Assembly (NCBI GenBank): GCA_902778325.1
Contig: CACYWZ010000002.1
Span: forward strand, 1-64,000
Source of the DNA: an uncultured Spirochaetaceae bacterium
GTDB lineage: Bacteria; Spirochaetota; Spirochaetia; Treponematales; Treponemataceae
DNA: 64,000 bases
Direction of reading: 5' to 3'
Position 1 is the first letter of the stretch. Every line of letters begins with the position of its first letter. The position numbers were made by a program, and so were the translations under genes. Positions 16,875-25,768 of this stretch are shown piece by piece. The notes beneath the pieces were generated by a model that did no database searches, had not been told where the DNA came from, and was given only the letters and a program-made list of their open reading frames with translations.

Positions 16875-17963
16875 ATGGACAATTTGTTTGAAGAGCGGAT
16901 TTCAAAAGTCCGCGCAGAAATCGCAAAAAGAAATCTTTCAGGTCTTATCGTTTCAGACCCACAGAGCATTTTGTATCTTACTGGGATTTGGAACAATCCG
17001 TACGAGCGTCTTTACGCGCTTTTCATCGCTCGCGAGGGAAAAGCAACTTTGTTCGCAAACAGGCTTTTCAACATCGGAGAGACCGATTTACAAATCGTGT
17101 GGTACAGCGATACAGACAACGCGGCAAAGATTCTTTCCGAACATATCGCCCATTCTGGCGTCATCGGCGTCGACAAGATTTTCCCGGCGAGATTCCTGAT
17201 TCCGCTCATGCTAAGTTCAAAAGGCGCTCGATTCTCCGTTGGCTCTGCCTGTGTTGACGATGTTAGGGCATGCAAAGACCAAAAAGAGCAGTTATTGATG
17301 AAAGAGGCTTCTCGCATTAACGACATTTGTATTCAGAAAGCCTTTGACTTCATTCACGAGGGCGTCACTGAAAAAGAGGTCGCTGATTTTATCCGAAAGA
17401 GTTTCATCGAGGAAGGCGCTGAGGGCGAGAGTTTTGACACTATCGTAAGTTTTGGAAAGAACGCTGCTGACCCGCACCACGAAAGCGACGGCACGGTTAT
17501 CCAGAACGGAGACTGCGTTTTAATCGATATGGGCTGCAAGAAAGACGGATATTGCGCTGATATGACAAGAACCGCCTTCTTCAAAAACGCAGACGAGGAA
17601 TTGGTCAAGATTCACGATATCGTCCGTCAGGCAAACGAGAAAGCCGAAAGCATTATCGGTCCTGGCGTGAAGTTCGCTGATATTGACGCAGCGGCTCGCG
17701 ATATCATCAAGGATGCAGGCTATGGCGAATATTTCACGCACCGCCTCGGTCATTTCATCGGGCAAAGCGAGCATGAAGCAGGAGATGTGAGCAGCGCAAA
17801 TGAGAATGTCACGAAAGAAGGAATGATTTTCTCGATTGAACCGGGCATTTACATTCCAGGAAAGTTCGGAGTCAGAATCGAGGACTTGGTTCTTGTGACA
17901 TCAGGCGGCTGCCAGAGATTGAATCTTGTTGACAAGCGTTATCGCTACCTTTGCCGTGAATAG
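16875..17963 (+). CDS. M24 aminopeptidase P / Xaa-Pro dipeptidase
   Basis: This 362-residue two-domain peptidase has a creatinase-like N domain and a pita-bread catalytic domain. Metal ligands are visible: Asp in VLIDMG, Asp in CADMTRT, His in HRLGHFIG, Glu in SIEPGIY and Glu in VRIEDLVLV. It would remove or split N-terminal X-Pro in the cytoplasm. The frame is open further upstream into the Nudix gene, but ATG 16875 has GGAG at about 12 nt and gives a normal N-terminus. Confidence 0.93.
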   Translation: MDNLFEERISKVRAEIAKRNLSGLIVSDPQSILYLTGIWNNPYERLYALFIAREGKATLFANRLFNIGETDLQIVWYSDTDNAAKILSEHIAHSGVIGVDKIFPARFLIPLMLSSKGARFSVGSACVDDVRACKDQKEQLLMKEASRINDICIQKAFDFIHEGVTEKEVADFIRKSFIEEGAEGESFDTIVSFGKNAADPHHESDGTVIQNGDCVLIDMGCKKDGYCADMTRTAFFKNADEELVKIHDIVRQANEKAESIIGPGVKFADIDAAARDIIKDAGYGEYFTHRLGHFIGQSEHEAGDVSSANENVTKEGMIFSIEPGIYIPGKFGVRIEDLVLVTSGGCQRLNLVDKRYRYLCRE

Positions 17964-17980
17964 TTTTCACCAGCACAAAA

Positions 17981-18006
17981 ACGGGGACGCTCCCCGTTTT
18001 TTTTTC
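17981..18006 (+). terminator. Intrinsic terminator after the M24 peptidase
   Basis: ACGGGGA / TCCCCGT with a 3-nt loop and T9. Confidence 0.92.
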
Positions 18007-18023
18007 GCACATCAAAAAAATGC

Positions 18024-18112
18024 AATAAAAAAGCTCCTTGCAAACGCGCAATGCTTTGCAAAAGGAGCTTCTGAATCAAGAGGCATATCTGCTCTCCGAT
18101 AATGTATCATTG
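18024..18112 (-). ncRNA. Candidate small RNA downstream of radA
   Basis: A near-perfect minus-strand promoter (TTGACA at 18147-18142, 17 bp, TACAAT at 18124-18119) lies just after the radA stop. About 90 nt later a strong terminator follows, AAGCTCCTT..GCAAA paired with TTTGCAAGGAGCTT and then T6. No start codon or ORF of note lies between. The RNA would contain ATCGGAGAG, exactly complementary to CTCTCCGAT in the candidate RNA at 19626. It could instead be only a terminator with a chance promoter; expression data are needed. Confidence 0.55.
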
Positions 18113-18118
18113 ACTAGA

Positions 18119-18147
18119 ATTGTAAGGCGCCCTTTTCAGTCTGTCAA
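18119..18147 (-). promoter_or_regulatory. Sigma70 promoter for the small RNA
   Basis: TTGACA-N17-TACAAT on the minus strand is one of the best promoter matches in the window; the only product before the terminator would be the small RNA. Confidence 0.65.
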
Positions 18148-18164
18148 TTTTTTTGTGCAAAAAC

Positions 18165-19562
18165 TTAGGCAAAAAGCAATCTAATCATATCTTTTATGCT
18201 CTGTGCAACGATAGATACACCGTCTTCCTTGTCAGGCGCAACCACACGCTCAAAGCCCATCGACTGCGCGGCTTTTATTCTCTGCTTCAGTCGCACAACA
18301 GGACGCACTTCGCCTGCAAGACTGAGCTCACCCATAATCACAGTGCCTTCTTTTAGCGCAATGTCAGTGCGCGCAGAATAAAGAGATGCCGCCAAAGCCG
18401 AATCAATCGCGCTTTCTGAAAGGCGCACACCTCCTGCAACGTTTATGTAAATATCTTGGTCGCTGAACTTTAGCCCCGCACGCTTTTCGAGAACAGCCGC
18501 AACGCGCGAAACACGGGCGCTGTCGATTTTGTCGCTGTAAACGCGCGTCATCGATGATTTTGCGGGAACAGTGAGCGCCTGTATTTCAACAAGGAACGCC
18601 CTGCTTCCCTCAAAGACTGCCGTAACAGCCACGCCTGCGGGAAATGCACCATCACGCCGCGTCAAAAAAAGCGCGCTTGGGTCTGAGATTTCGCTCAATC
18701 CCTTGTCGCCCATCGAGAAAATCCCCAGCTCATCAATAGAGCCAAAACGGTTCTTCTCGGCACGCAAAAACCGCACGTCGTCGGCAGTGCGCTCAAACGA
18801 CAAAACAGTGTCGACCATATGCTCAAGCGTTTTTGGACCTGCGATATTGCCGTCCTTCGTGATATGCGCGGTCATTATCATAACCGTGTCCCGCTCTTTC
18901 GCCCAGCCAATGAGCTCTGCAGCGCAATACTTGAGTTGGCTTATCGTTCCGGGAATATTTCCCGCCTCAATGCTCGAAACCGTCTGAATGGAATCGATAA
19001 TCACAAGCGACGGCACAAGCTCATCAAGCGCGTCAGATATGTCCTCAAGGCGCGTCGTGCAAAGAATCTGAATATTCGAAGTATCAAGCGACAATCGGTC
19101 GGCTCTGTTTTTTATCTGCGAAGCGCTCTCTTCGCCCGAAACATAAAGAACCTTGCCCGACGTTTCGCCAGTAAGACGCATTTTTGAAGCCGAAAGCGCT
19201 TTGTTGCTGCTCTTCTTTGACACAGCAGCACAAGTTTGAATCAAAAGCGTTGACTTTCCGATGCCAGGCTCACCGCCGATTAAAATCACGCTCCGCTTCA
19301 TCGCGCCACCACCGAGAACGCGGTCAAACTCCTCGCTTCCCGTCGCAATACGGCTTCCCTCAAGCGCATTTACCTCAGAAAGAGGAACGGGCTTCATCTT
19401 TTGAGTTGGCGCATTCAGTGTTGCAAGCGTCTTTCCAGAAGAAGCCGCCGTACTTTCAACAAACGTGTTCCAACTTGAGCACTGAGGGCATCTTCCAAGC
19501 CATCGCGGTTGAGAATAACCGCATTCTGAGCAAGTATAGACAGTAGTATCCTTTTTTGCCAT
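18165..19562 (-). CDS. radA: DNA repair protein RadA
   Basis: This RecA-like branch-migration ATPase has 465 residues. An N-terminal zinc finger (CSECGYSQPRWLGRCPQC) is followed by Walker A GGEPGIGKST, the RadA-specific KNRFG and a C-terminal Lon-like domain (GELSLAGEVRPV). An earlier in-frame start would add 12 residues, but MAKKDTTVYTC at ATG 19562 is the usual N-terminus and AGGA lies 8 nt upstream. It is flanked by two candidate small RNA genes, one on each side. Confidence 0.96.
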   Translation of the reverse strand: MAKKDTTVYTCSECGYSQPRWLGRCPQCSSWNTFVESTAASSGKTLATLNAPTQKMKPVPLSEVNALEGSRIATGSEEFDRVLGGGAMKRSVILIGGEPGIGKSTLLIQTCAAVSKKSSNKALSASKMRLTGETSGKVLYVSGEESASQIKNRADRLSLDTSNIQILCTTRLEDISDALDELVPSLVIIDSIQTVSSIEAGNIPGTISQLKYCAAELIGWAKERDTVMIMTAHITKDGNIAGPKTLEHMVDTVLSFERTADDVRFLRAEKNRFGSIDELGIFSMGDKGLSEISDPSALFLTRRDGAFPAGVAVTAVFEGSRAFLVEIQALTVPAKSSMTRVYSDKIDSARVSRVAAVLEKRAGLKFSDQDIYINVAGGVRLSESAIDSALAASLYSARTDIALKEGTVIMGELSLAGEVRPVVRLKQRIKAAQSMGFERVVAPDKEDGVSIVAQSIKDMIRLLFA

Positions 19563-19591
19563 CAAAAAATTCCTAAAATCTCCAATATTTC

Positions 19592-19620
19592 TTGACAAAT
19601 CTATATATTTGAGATATTAT
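19592..19620 (+). promoter_or_regulatory. Sigma70 promoter for the 19626 RNA
   Basis: TTGACA (19592-19597), 17 bp and TATTAT (19615-19620), directed away from radA. Confidence 0.75.
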
Positions 19621-19625
19621 CACTA

Positions 19626-19723
19626 TCGGCTTGTGAGTAATAAGCTGATAAACTCTCTCCGATGTCCAATGTTGCTGGACAGTAGAAGAACCAATTAGTG
19701 TTACTAGTTGGTTCTTTTATTTT
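19626..19723 (+). ncRNA. Candidate three-hairpin small RNA
   Basis: The transcript from the strong promoter at 19592 would be about 98 nt. It folds into a first hairpin (CGGCTT / AAGCTG), an unpaired stretch with CTCTCTCC, a second hairpin (TGTCCA / TGGACA), and a terminator stem AGAACCAA / TTGGTTCT followed by TTTTATTTT. There is no meaningful ORF. The unpaired pyrimidine motif could pair with GGAGAG-type ribosome sites. I do not recognise it as SRP, 6S or tmRNA. It converges on the 3' end of the serine acetyltransferase gene. Confidence 0.65.
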
Positions 19724-19729
19724 GCCCTT

Positions 19730-20602
19730 TTAATCCTTCTGAGTGAAAAGCGTGTTCGGTGCAATCGAGTGCGTGACCCATGTGTTTCCGCCGATGACAC
19801 TGCCTTCCCCGATAACTGTCTTTCCGCCGAGAATTGTCGCGTCAGCATAAATCGTAACGTTGTCCTCGATAGTCGGGTGGCGCTTTTTGTCCTGCAATTC
19901 CTTTTTGACGCTCAAAGCGCCGAGCGTCACACCCTGATATATCTTCACATTGCGCCCGATAACGCAAGTCTCGCCGATAACAACGCCAGTGCCGTGGTCA
20001 ATGAAGAACGACTCGCCGATAGTAGCGCCCGGGTGAATGTCGATGCCCGTCTTTCCGTGCGCGTGCTCGCTCATAATGCGCGGGATAACAGGAACGCCCT
20101 TGACGTGAAGATTGTGCGCGATACGGTAGACCATAATCGCCTCAAGACCTGGATACGACACAATCACCTCCGCTGTACTCTTCGCCGCAGGGTCGCCCGC
20201 AAAAGCCGCGTCCGTGTCGAGCTTGAGCATACGACGAAGCTCCGGAATATCGCTGATGAGCGACTGCGCCGTCTTTTCCGCAAGCGAAAAACAATGAGAG
20301 AGCTGCACGTCGTGGAACTTTATCGGGTTTGTATCGTCGCATTTGACGTACAAGAACGATTTTTGAATCTCGTGCGTGAGCGTGTGCACAACGCGGTGAA
20401 TGCGCTCTCCCGTAACATAGCGGAGCGTCTGCTTGTCCAAAAGTTCCGCCGTCCTGTAACCCGGGAAAATCAGGCTTTGCAAGTCGTGAAGAACGGCAAC
20501 AACATTCTCTCTGTTCGGAAAAATGTTGCGTCCCCAAAGATTCGCTCCTCCAAGCTCATCGTAAGAAGCGATAATATCATCAACCATCTTGTCTATATCC
20601 AT
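19730..20602 (-). CDS. cysE: Serine O-acetyltransferase (EpsC/CysE type)
   Basis: The enzyme makes O-acetylserine, the carbon acceptor for sulfide in cysteine synthesis, and so links to the sulfate genes in the first 12 kb. It has 290 residues, with an N-terminal helical domain and a left-handed beta-helix of hexapeptide repeats. Catalytic-site stretches [26 protein letters not shown] and QGVTLGA are present, and the order is that of EpsC. It stands alone on its strand. A divergent repeat region lies upstream. Confidence 0.93.
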   Translation of the reverse strand: MDIDKMVDDIIASYDELGGANLWGRNIFPNRENVVAVLHDLQSLIFPGYRTAELLDKQTLRYVTGERIHRVVHTLTHEIQKSFLYVKCDDTNPIKFHDVQLSHCFSLAEKTAQSLISDIPELRRMLKLDTDAAFAGDPAAKSTAEVIVSYPGLEAIMVYRIAHNLHVKGVPVIPRIMSEHAHGKTGIDIHPGATIGESFFIDHGTGVVIGETCVIGRNVKIYQGVTLGALSVKKELQDKKRHPTIEDNVTIYADATILGGKTVIGEGSVIGGNTWVTHSIAPNTLFTQKD

Positions 20603-20687
20603 ATAAAAAGACCGCCTTCAGAAGATGTTTCTGAGTGTAGCAAAATAAATCGAAAAAAGAAAGCGTGACTTGAGTACAAAACAAATA

Positions 20688-20815
20688 CTTATGCGTATGG
20701 CACTCTTATACGCATGCGTATCGACATCACACCCGCATACGGAAAGACAGTCCACCCGTATGCAGTTGAATATCGCTTCCGTATGCAGTTGGACACCTCA
20801 ACCGCATGCAGGTGG
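20688..20815. repeat. 23-bp palindrome array upstream of the chemosensory operon
   Basis: Related sites (CTTATGC, CGCATGC, CGCATAC, CGTATGC, CGTATGC, CGCATGC) begin at 20688, 20711, 20734, 20757, 20780 and 20803, exactly 23 bp apart. Several sit in palindromes such as TACGCATGCGTA. Spacers are not conserved except GTTGGAC-like edges. The array lies between the divergent cysE and chemoreceptor genes, about 60 bp upstream of the receptor promoter, so regulation is possible. It shares exact spacing with the 41/42-bp arrays but not their period. Confidence 0.85.
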
Positions 20816-20870
20816 ACTGCCCAACCAAAAACAATGCAGCTTTTTGGCAGGCTTTTGAAAAACAAAAGAT

Positions 20871-20900
20871 TTGACGGGGGTAAAAAGGCAATGTTATACT
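20871..20900 (+). promoter_or_regulatory. Promoter of the chemosensory operon
   Basis: TTGACG (20871-20876), 18 bp and TATACT (20895-20900), about 175 bp before the first receptor start. The leader 20907-21076 shows no clear riboswitch. Confidence 0.6.
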
Positions 20901-21076
20901 TTTTTAAGGCACAAATCTCGCTTTTTTTGTGCGCTTTTATAAGTTTTTTGGCTTTCATTGTCTTAAAATCTAAAGAAGAGTTGATATGAAAAAGCGATAA
21001 TTTTGAGCGCTCGGACGGCAGACTTTTTTACAAATAGAGCAAAAAAAACAAATACAACACTTTGAGGTATATACGT

Positions 21077-22885
21077 ATGAATTTGAACATTTTGAATGAC
21101 CTACTTAAGAAATTCGAACTTTCAGAAAGCAACAATGCAGCACAAGGAGACAAAAAGAACTCTTCGACGCTCAACCGCATTACAGCGCTCATTGTTTCTT
21201 CGATGGTGTTCTGCATGGTCAGTGCCGTAGCTCTTTCGATATTCACGTTCAACAGGAACTATATGCGCGACACGACGAACTCCATTTCGCATATCGCCAA
21301 CGGTGCGTTCCGCATTATCGAGGATTGGGCGAACAACTTGAGAACGCTCACTTCCGCAGTCTCAACTCGTCCTGACCTCGTTGCCGCTGTCAACGGAACA
21401 AGCAGTTCGGTCACTGTTGAGGAGATTATCTCAAGAATGGCGGAGCAAAGCGATTTTGACATAATGGCGATAACTGACTCTTCAGGTGTTGTTATTGAGG
21501 GCGGCGGCTACAATACGGATTCAGGCGATGATTTGTCTTCATCAAGAAGTTTCCAGAATGCTACCATCGACAATCCGATTCTCACGTTCGAGCCTCTCGG
21601 AAATCTTGATTTTGTCATGGCTATCGGTATGCCAATCAAGGACGAGGACGGAGAGATTATCGGCGTGCTGATTTTTGCGTATGACCTTACGGACGACTTT
21701 TACACGAACTTTATCAAAGACGGCTTCGATGCGGACTGTACGGTTTTCAAGGGCAACGTCCGAATGGAGACGAGTCTTTTCGACATTGAAAAAGGCTCAA
21801 CGCTCGAAAATCAGAAAATCCTTGACACAGTTCTTTATAACGGCGGCAATTTCATCGGAAAGAGCAAGGTTGGAAAAGACAGCTACGTCTGCTGCTATCA
21901 GCCTCTTCGCTCAGAGGACGGCGAAATTGACGGTATGCTCTTTGTTGCGAAAAATCTGGCTTCCGTAAAGCATATTTCCAACACGGTCATTTTGATTTCA
22001 ATCCCAACGACTGCGATTCTTGTTCTTCTTTCAGCGCTTGTCATTATGAGCGCCATGAACAAGATGAGAAACCGCGAGAAGAAGGTTTCTGAGACGCTTT
22101 TCACTGAAACGCAGAACCTTGTTGTCGCCTCAAAGGAGAATGCGGCAACTGCTCAAGACCAGAGCGCCGCTGTCAAGGAAATCGTTGCGACGATGGAGGA
22201 CAACAACAGTCTTTCGGAGAACATCGCGCAGAAAATCAAGGACGTCGCAAGTGTCGCAAACAACACGAACTCAAACGTTTTTGACGGTGTTGAATACCTT
22301 CAGGAAAACGTAAAGCAGCTCCACGAGATTGCGGCCGCGAACCAGACGACGATTGACGGAATCAAATCTCTTGGCGACAAAATCGAGAACATCTGGGATA
22401 TCGTCACGCTCATCAACTCTGTTGCAGACCAGGCGAAAATCATCGCTTTCAATGCCGAGCTTGAGGCGTCAAGCGCAGGCGAGGCTGGAAAGAACTTCCA
22501 CATTGTTGCGACTGAAATCCGTCGTCTTGCTGACGGTATCATCGACGGCACGAAGGAGATTAAGGCAAGCATCAACGAGATTCAGCAGTCAAGCGACAGC
22601 CTTATTCTTATGAGCGAAAGCGGAACTGAGAAAATCAACAGCGGTGTTGAAAACGCAAAGAATCTTGAGAACCGCTTTACTGACATCAAGAATGCTTCCG
22701 AGATTACAGCAGAAAGCGCGAATGACATCACAGCGATTATTCAGCAACAAGCAATGGCAAGCGAGCAAATGCTCATCACATTGAAGCAGATTTCAGCAGG
22801 TGTCGAAAACTTTGGAGCAGCAACAGAGAATATATCAAACGCGTCGCAGAACCTCAAAAAGATTGCTGAAGATTTGAACAAATAA
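21077..22885 (+). CDS. Methyl-accepting chemotaxis protein 1
   Basis: This is a 602-residue transmembrane receptor. TM1 is around residues 31-54 and a sensor region (PAS/Cache-like with DSSGVVIEGGG and EDGEIIGVLIFAYDL) follows. TM2 is near 300, and the rest is a long cytoplasmic signalling hairpin. The tip differs from the usual QTNLLALNAAIEAARAGE, reading DQAKIIAFNAELEASSAGEA. ATG 21077 is chosen because GAGG lies 9 nt upstream; a TTG at 21062 would add five residues. The signalling half is almost the same as that of the next gene. It is the first gene of the chemosensory operon. Confidence 0.93.
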   Translation: MNLNILNDLLKKFELSESNNAAQGDKKNSSTLNRITALIVSSMVFCMVSAVALSIFTFNRNYMRDTTNSISHIANGAFRIIEDWANNLRTLTSAVSTRPDLVAAVNGTSSSVTVEEIISRMAEQSDFDIMAITDSSGVVIEGGGYNTDSGDDLSSSRSFQNATIDNPILTFEPLGNLDFVMAIGMPIKDEDGEIIGVLIFAYDLTDDFYTNFIKDGFDADCTVFKGNVRMETSLFDIEKGSTLENQKILDTVLYNGGNFIGKSKVGKDSYVCCYQPLRSEDGEIDGMLFVAKNLASVKHISNTVILISIPTTAILVLLSALVIMSAMNKMRNREKKVSETLFTETQNLVVASKENAATAQDQSAAVKEIVATMEDNNSLSENIAQKIKDVASVANNTNSNVFDGVEYLQENVKQLHEIAAANQTTIDGIKSLGDKIENIWDIVTLINSVADQAKIIAFNAELEASSAGEAGKNFHIVATEIRRLADGIIDGTKEIKASINEIQQSSDSLILMSESGTEKINSGVENAKNLENRFTDIKNASEITAESANDITAIIQQQAMASEQMLITLKQISAGVENFGAATENISNASQNLKKIAEDLNK

Positions 22886-22957
22886 GAGCCCGAGTATTTG
22901 TGTTTTTGAATTGAAAAACGGCTTTTTTGGTATATAAGGAGAGTATAGGAGAAACTA

Positions 22958-24751
22958 ATGAAGAAGAAATTTCTATCGCTTAGTTTTAAGCAGATTCTTC
23001 AGATTGTTCTGCCACTTGCAATTATAGCGATTTACACTTGTACGTCATTCACTTATTTGGTGAACGTCATTATCAAACGCAACACTGTCAAGGTAGCAGA
23101 AGAACTGACCAAACAAATTGAATATGAAGTGCGCTTGCAGTTTGAGCCACCTGTTTTTGCAGTCAATACGCTTGGATTTGCGCTTTCAAAGAGCCAAGAA
23201 TACGATGATGTGCTAAATCTTTTGCAAGCAACAGCAATGCAGTATCCGCAGTGCGAAATATTCTATTTTGGAACGATGAACAAAATCGCTGACGGTGGCT
23301 CTCTTATTTTGAGCACGGACGAGGAACTTCCTGATGACTTCGACCACACAAATCGCGATTGGTTCTTGAATGCGGTTGAGGAAGGCGGAGGCGTTTATAT
23401 CAGCGAGCCTTACAAGACGTCTGCGGCTACGGGTACGGTCTGCGTTACTTTTTCGCGCCTTGTTTTCGACGAGGACGGCAATGAAGTGGGCGTCATTGGA
23501 ACGGATTTGCTCTTGAACAATCTTTCTGATGTGATTTCTTCTCTTGAACTTTCCAAACATTCGGTTGTGAACATTGTTGACCGTCAGGGCTTGTATCTTA
23601 CGAACAAGGACAGCAACAAGTTGCTGAAGAACAACTACTTTAGCGACACAAAAATAGACAAGAAAAAATACGATTACCTTAACTATTTTGACGGTATCGA
23701 TAAGGCTTTCATTCAAGGAAGCAATTTCTATGCTGTGCGAAAAATTGGTGTTACGCAGTGGTTTGCTGTTATTGAAGGTCCAATTTCTGATTTTACAGGA
23801 ACTTCGAAAATGTGGTTCTCGATTATCGAGAGCATAACTTGTATTTTGATTCTTGCGAATGTCGCATACATCGGCGCTCACATGAACAATACAAAGGTAA
23901 AAGAGAATAAAGTTTCCGAAAAACTTCTGAGTGAGACACAGAATCTGGCTGTTGCGGCTAAAGAGAATGCAGCGACAGCTCAAGACCAGAGTGCTGCTGT
24001 CAAGGAAATTGTTGCGACAATGGAGGACAACAACAGTCTTTCGGAAAACATCGCGCAGAAAATCAAAGACGTTGCAGGCGTTGCAGGCAAGACGAACTCT
24101 GATGTTGTTGACGGCGTGAAATATCTTGAAACAAATGTAGCACAGCTCAAAGAAATTGCAACCGCGAACCAGACGACAATTGACGGAATTAAATCTCTTG
24201 GCGAGAAAATCGAGAACATCTGGGATATCGTCACGCTCATCAACTCTGTTGCAGACCAAGCGAAAATCATCGCTTTCAATGCTGAGCTTGAGGCGTCAAG
24301 CGCAGGCGAGGCGGGAAAGAACTTCCACATTGTTGCGACTGAAATCCGCCGTCTTGCTGACGGCATTATCGACGGAACAAAAGAGATTAAGGAGAGCATA
24401 AACGAGATTCAGCAGTCAAGCGACAGTCTCATTCTTGCTTCCGAAAGCGGAACTGAAAAAATCAAGAATGGCTACGAGAATGCAAAGAGCCTTGAAAACC
24501 GCTTTGAAAGCATAAAGAACGCATCAGAAATTACAGCAGGAAGTGCAGGCGAGATTACTACAATTATCCAACAGCAAGCAATGGCAAGTGAGCAGATTCT
24601 CATCACATTAAAGCAGATTGCGGCAGGTGTCGAGAACTTTTCAGCAGCAACAGAAAATATTTCCAAGGCGAGTAGCAGCTTAAAAGATATTGCTTCTGAC
24701 TTGAATGAACAAAAAGATAAGTCTAACACTGATGAGAAGGAGAGAACATGA
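22958..24751 (+). CDS. Methyl-accepting chemotaxis protein 2 (dCache sensor)
   Basis: The receptor has 597 residues. TM1 is at about 13-35 and an extracellular double-Cache domain shows TNRDWFLNAVEEGG and YISEPYKTSA followed by GVIGTDLLL; TM2 lies near 290-310. The cytoplasmic half carries the same atypical tip as MCP 1 (DQAKIIAFNAELEASSAGEA) and shares long near-identical DNA with it. AGGAG precedes ATG 22958. Its TGA overlaps the cheW start (ATGA). Cache sensors usually bind small metabolites; the ligand here is unknown. Confidence 0.94.
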   Translation: MKKKFLSLSFKQILQIVLPLAIIAIYTCTSFTYLVNVIIKRNTVKVAEELTKQIEYEVRLQFEPPVFAVNTLGFALSKSQEYDDVLNLLQATAMQYPQCEIFYFGTMNKIADGGSLILSTDEELPDDFDHTNRDWFLNAVEEGGGVYISEPYKTSAATGTVCVTFSRLVFDEDGNEVGVIGTDLLLNNLSDVISSLELSKHSVVNIVDRQGLYLTNKDSNKLLKNNYFSDTKIDKKKYDYLNYFDGIDKAFIQGSNFYAVRKIGVTQWFAVIEGPISDFTGTSKMWFSIIESITCILILANVAYIGAHMNNTKVKENKVSEKLLSETQNLAVAAKENAATAQDQSAAVKEIVATMEDNNSLSENIAQKIKDVAGVAGKTNSDVVDGVKYLETNVAQLKEIATANQTTIDGIKSLGEKIENIWDIVTLINSVADQAKIIAFNAELEASSAGEAGKNFHIVATEIRRLADGIIDGTKEIKESINEIQQSSDSLILASESGTEKIKNGYENAKSLENRFESIKNASEITAGSAGEITTIIQQQAMASEQILITLKQIAAGVENFSAATENISKASSSLKDIASDLNEQKDKSNTDEKERT

Positions 24752-25251
24752 ACGAAGATATAGTTGAGCAACTTGGAACAGAAAAAGAAAGCGAAGAGGA
24801 TATTGTTGAAGAAAAAAAGATGACGACATGGCTTATTTTTTCGATGGCAAAGAAAAAATATGCTATTCGCTCTGCTGATGTTCTAGAGATTATCCGCGAT
24901 GTTTCGGTTTATAAACTTCCGTTTATGCCATCATACATCGAAGGTGTTCTAAACAGACGTGGTGACCCGTTCACTGTCATAAATCCTCGCGCTCTTATTG
25001 GGGAAGCGGATACGACACCGCCTGAAGAACCGTTGTTCCTTATTATAAAGAGAGATGACGACCAACTTTCAATTCACATTTCCGACATTCTCTTTTTCAC
25101 AGAAATGGAAGAGGGTGATTTGAATCTTATCCCAGGAAGCAACGAGGAAGGTTTCTTTCTCGGAACACTTAGTTATGGCGGCGAAGAAATTCCTGCTTTG
25201 AACCCGAATGCTTTTGAATTATTGATAAGGAAAGACCTTGGAAGCGCATAA
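24748..25251 (+). CDS. cheW: CheW coupling protein
   Basis: This 167-residue adaptor between receptors and CheA has an acidic N-terminal stretch of about 25 residues before the CheW fold (TTWLIFSMAKKKYAI, then LPFMPSYIEGVLNRRGDPF, which is the usual RG-containing binding loop). It overlaps the upstream receptor by four bases and the downstream gene by 14 bases, so translation is likely coupled. Confidence 0.92.
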   Translation: MNEDIVEQLGTEKESEEDIVEEKKMTTWLIFSMAKKKYAIRSADVLEIIRDVSVYKLPFMPSYIEGVLNRRGDPFTVINPRALIGEADTTPPEEPLFLIIKRDDDQLSIHISDILFFTEMEEGDLNLIPGSNEEGFFLGTLSYGGEEIPALNPNAFELLIRKDLGSA

Positions 25252-25768
25252 TCATTTTACTTGCATTGCTTATGATACTATCGATTTTCTCATTCAGAGC
25301 AAATATGTTGTTTCAGGCGTTTATCTGGATTTTGACAAAAGCGTAAAGAACGTAATTTTCAACCGAGAAACGCTTCCTCATCTTCATATTGGCAATCTTC
25401 TTGAGAAACAATTTTTATGCAGTGCACTCGAAAACTATAATGTTGTTCTGATTATGAACAAGCGCGATTTTGCAAAAGATGTTTGCCGAAAAATCGCAGA
25501 TTTCACTGACACGGCTTTTCCTGCAAGCGGGAATCTTGCGCTTTCTGTGAACTCTTCGATTTCAAGCAAAATCATTGATATTGCGTCTCTTCATCTTATT
25601 CCCGAAAGCATTCGCTCAAGACAAGCGGAATGTGGAGTTTGTGCAATAGGTTTTTCATCAGACGGGAAAATTGGAAAGCCGTTTAGAAAACAGCTTCTTA
25701 TATCACCTGACAATCTTTTGAGGAAATTCTTTGCGTCAGGACTGATAAACGAAAGGAGAGAGAAATGA
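25238..25768 (+). CDS. Putative divergent CheW-like protein
   Basis: The protein has 176 residues and starts at TTG 25238 behind AGGAAAG inside the cheW end; its stop overlaps the cheB start (ATGA). The beta-rich pattern FTCIAYDTIDFLIQSKYVVSGVYL and later NYNVVLIMNK with a C-terminal GFSSDGKI resemble a CheW domain that has lost the RG loop. I cannot recognise a clear family. Position between cheW and cheB makes an accessory scaffold or receptor-coupling role likely. A profile search against CheW is the deciding test. Confidence 0.6.
   Translation: MEAHNHFTCIAYDTIDFLIQSKYVVSGVYLDFDKSVKNVIFNRETLPHLHIGNLLEKQFLCSALENYNVVLIMNKRDFAKDVCRKIADFTDTAFPASGNLALSVNSSISSKIIDIASLHLIPESIRSRQAECGVCAIGFSSDGKIGKPFRKQLLISPDNLLRKFFASGLINERREK

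Noticed and set aside
19769..20668. 299-residue plus-strand ORF
   Set aside because: It is a shadow of the serine acetyltransferase gene, rich in Arg and Asn runs expected from antisense codons.
20714..20989. 91-residue plus-strand ORF with a hydrophobic end
   Set aside because: It begins in the 23-bp array and runs through the promoter of the receptor operon; no ribosome site.
23213..24259. 348-residue minus-strand ORF
   Set aside because: It lies wholly inside the second chemoreceptor gene on the opposite strand; composition is unnatural and there is no ribosome site.
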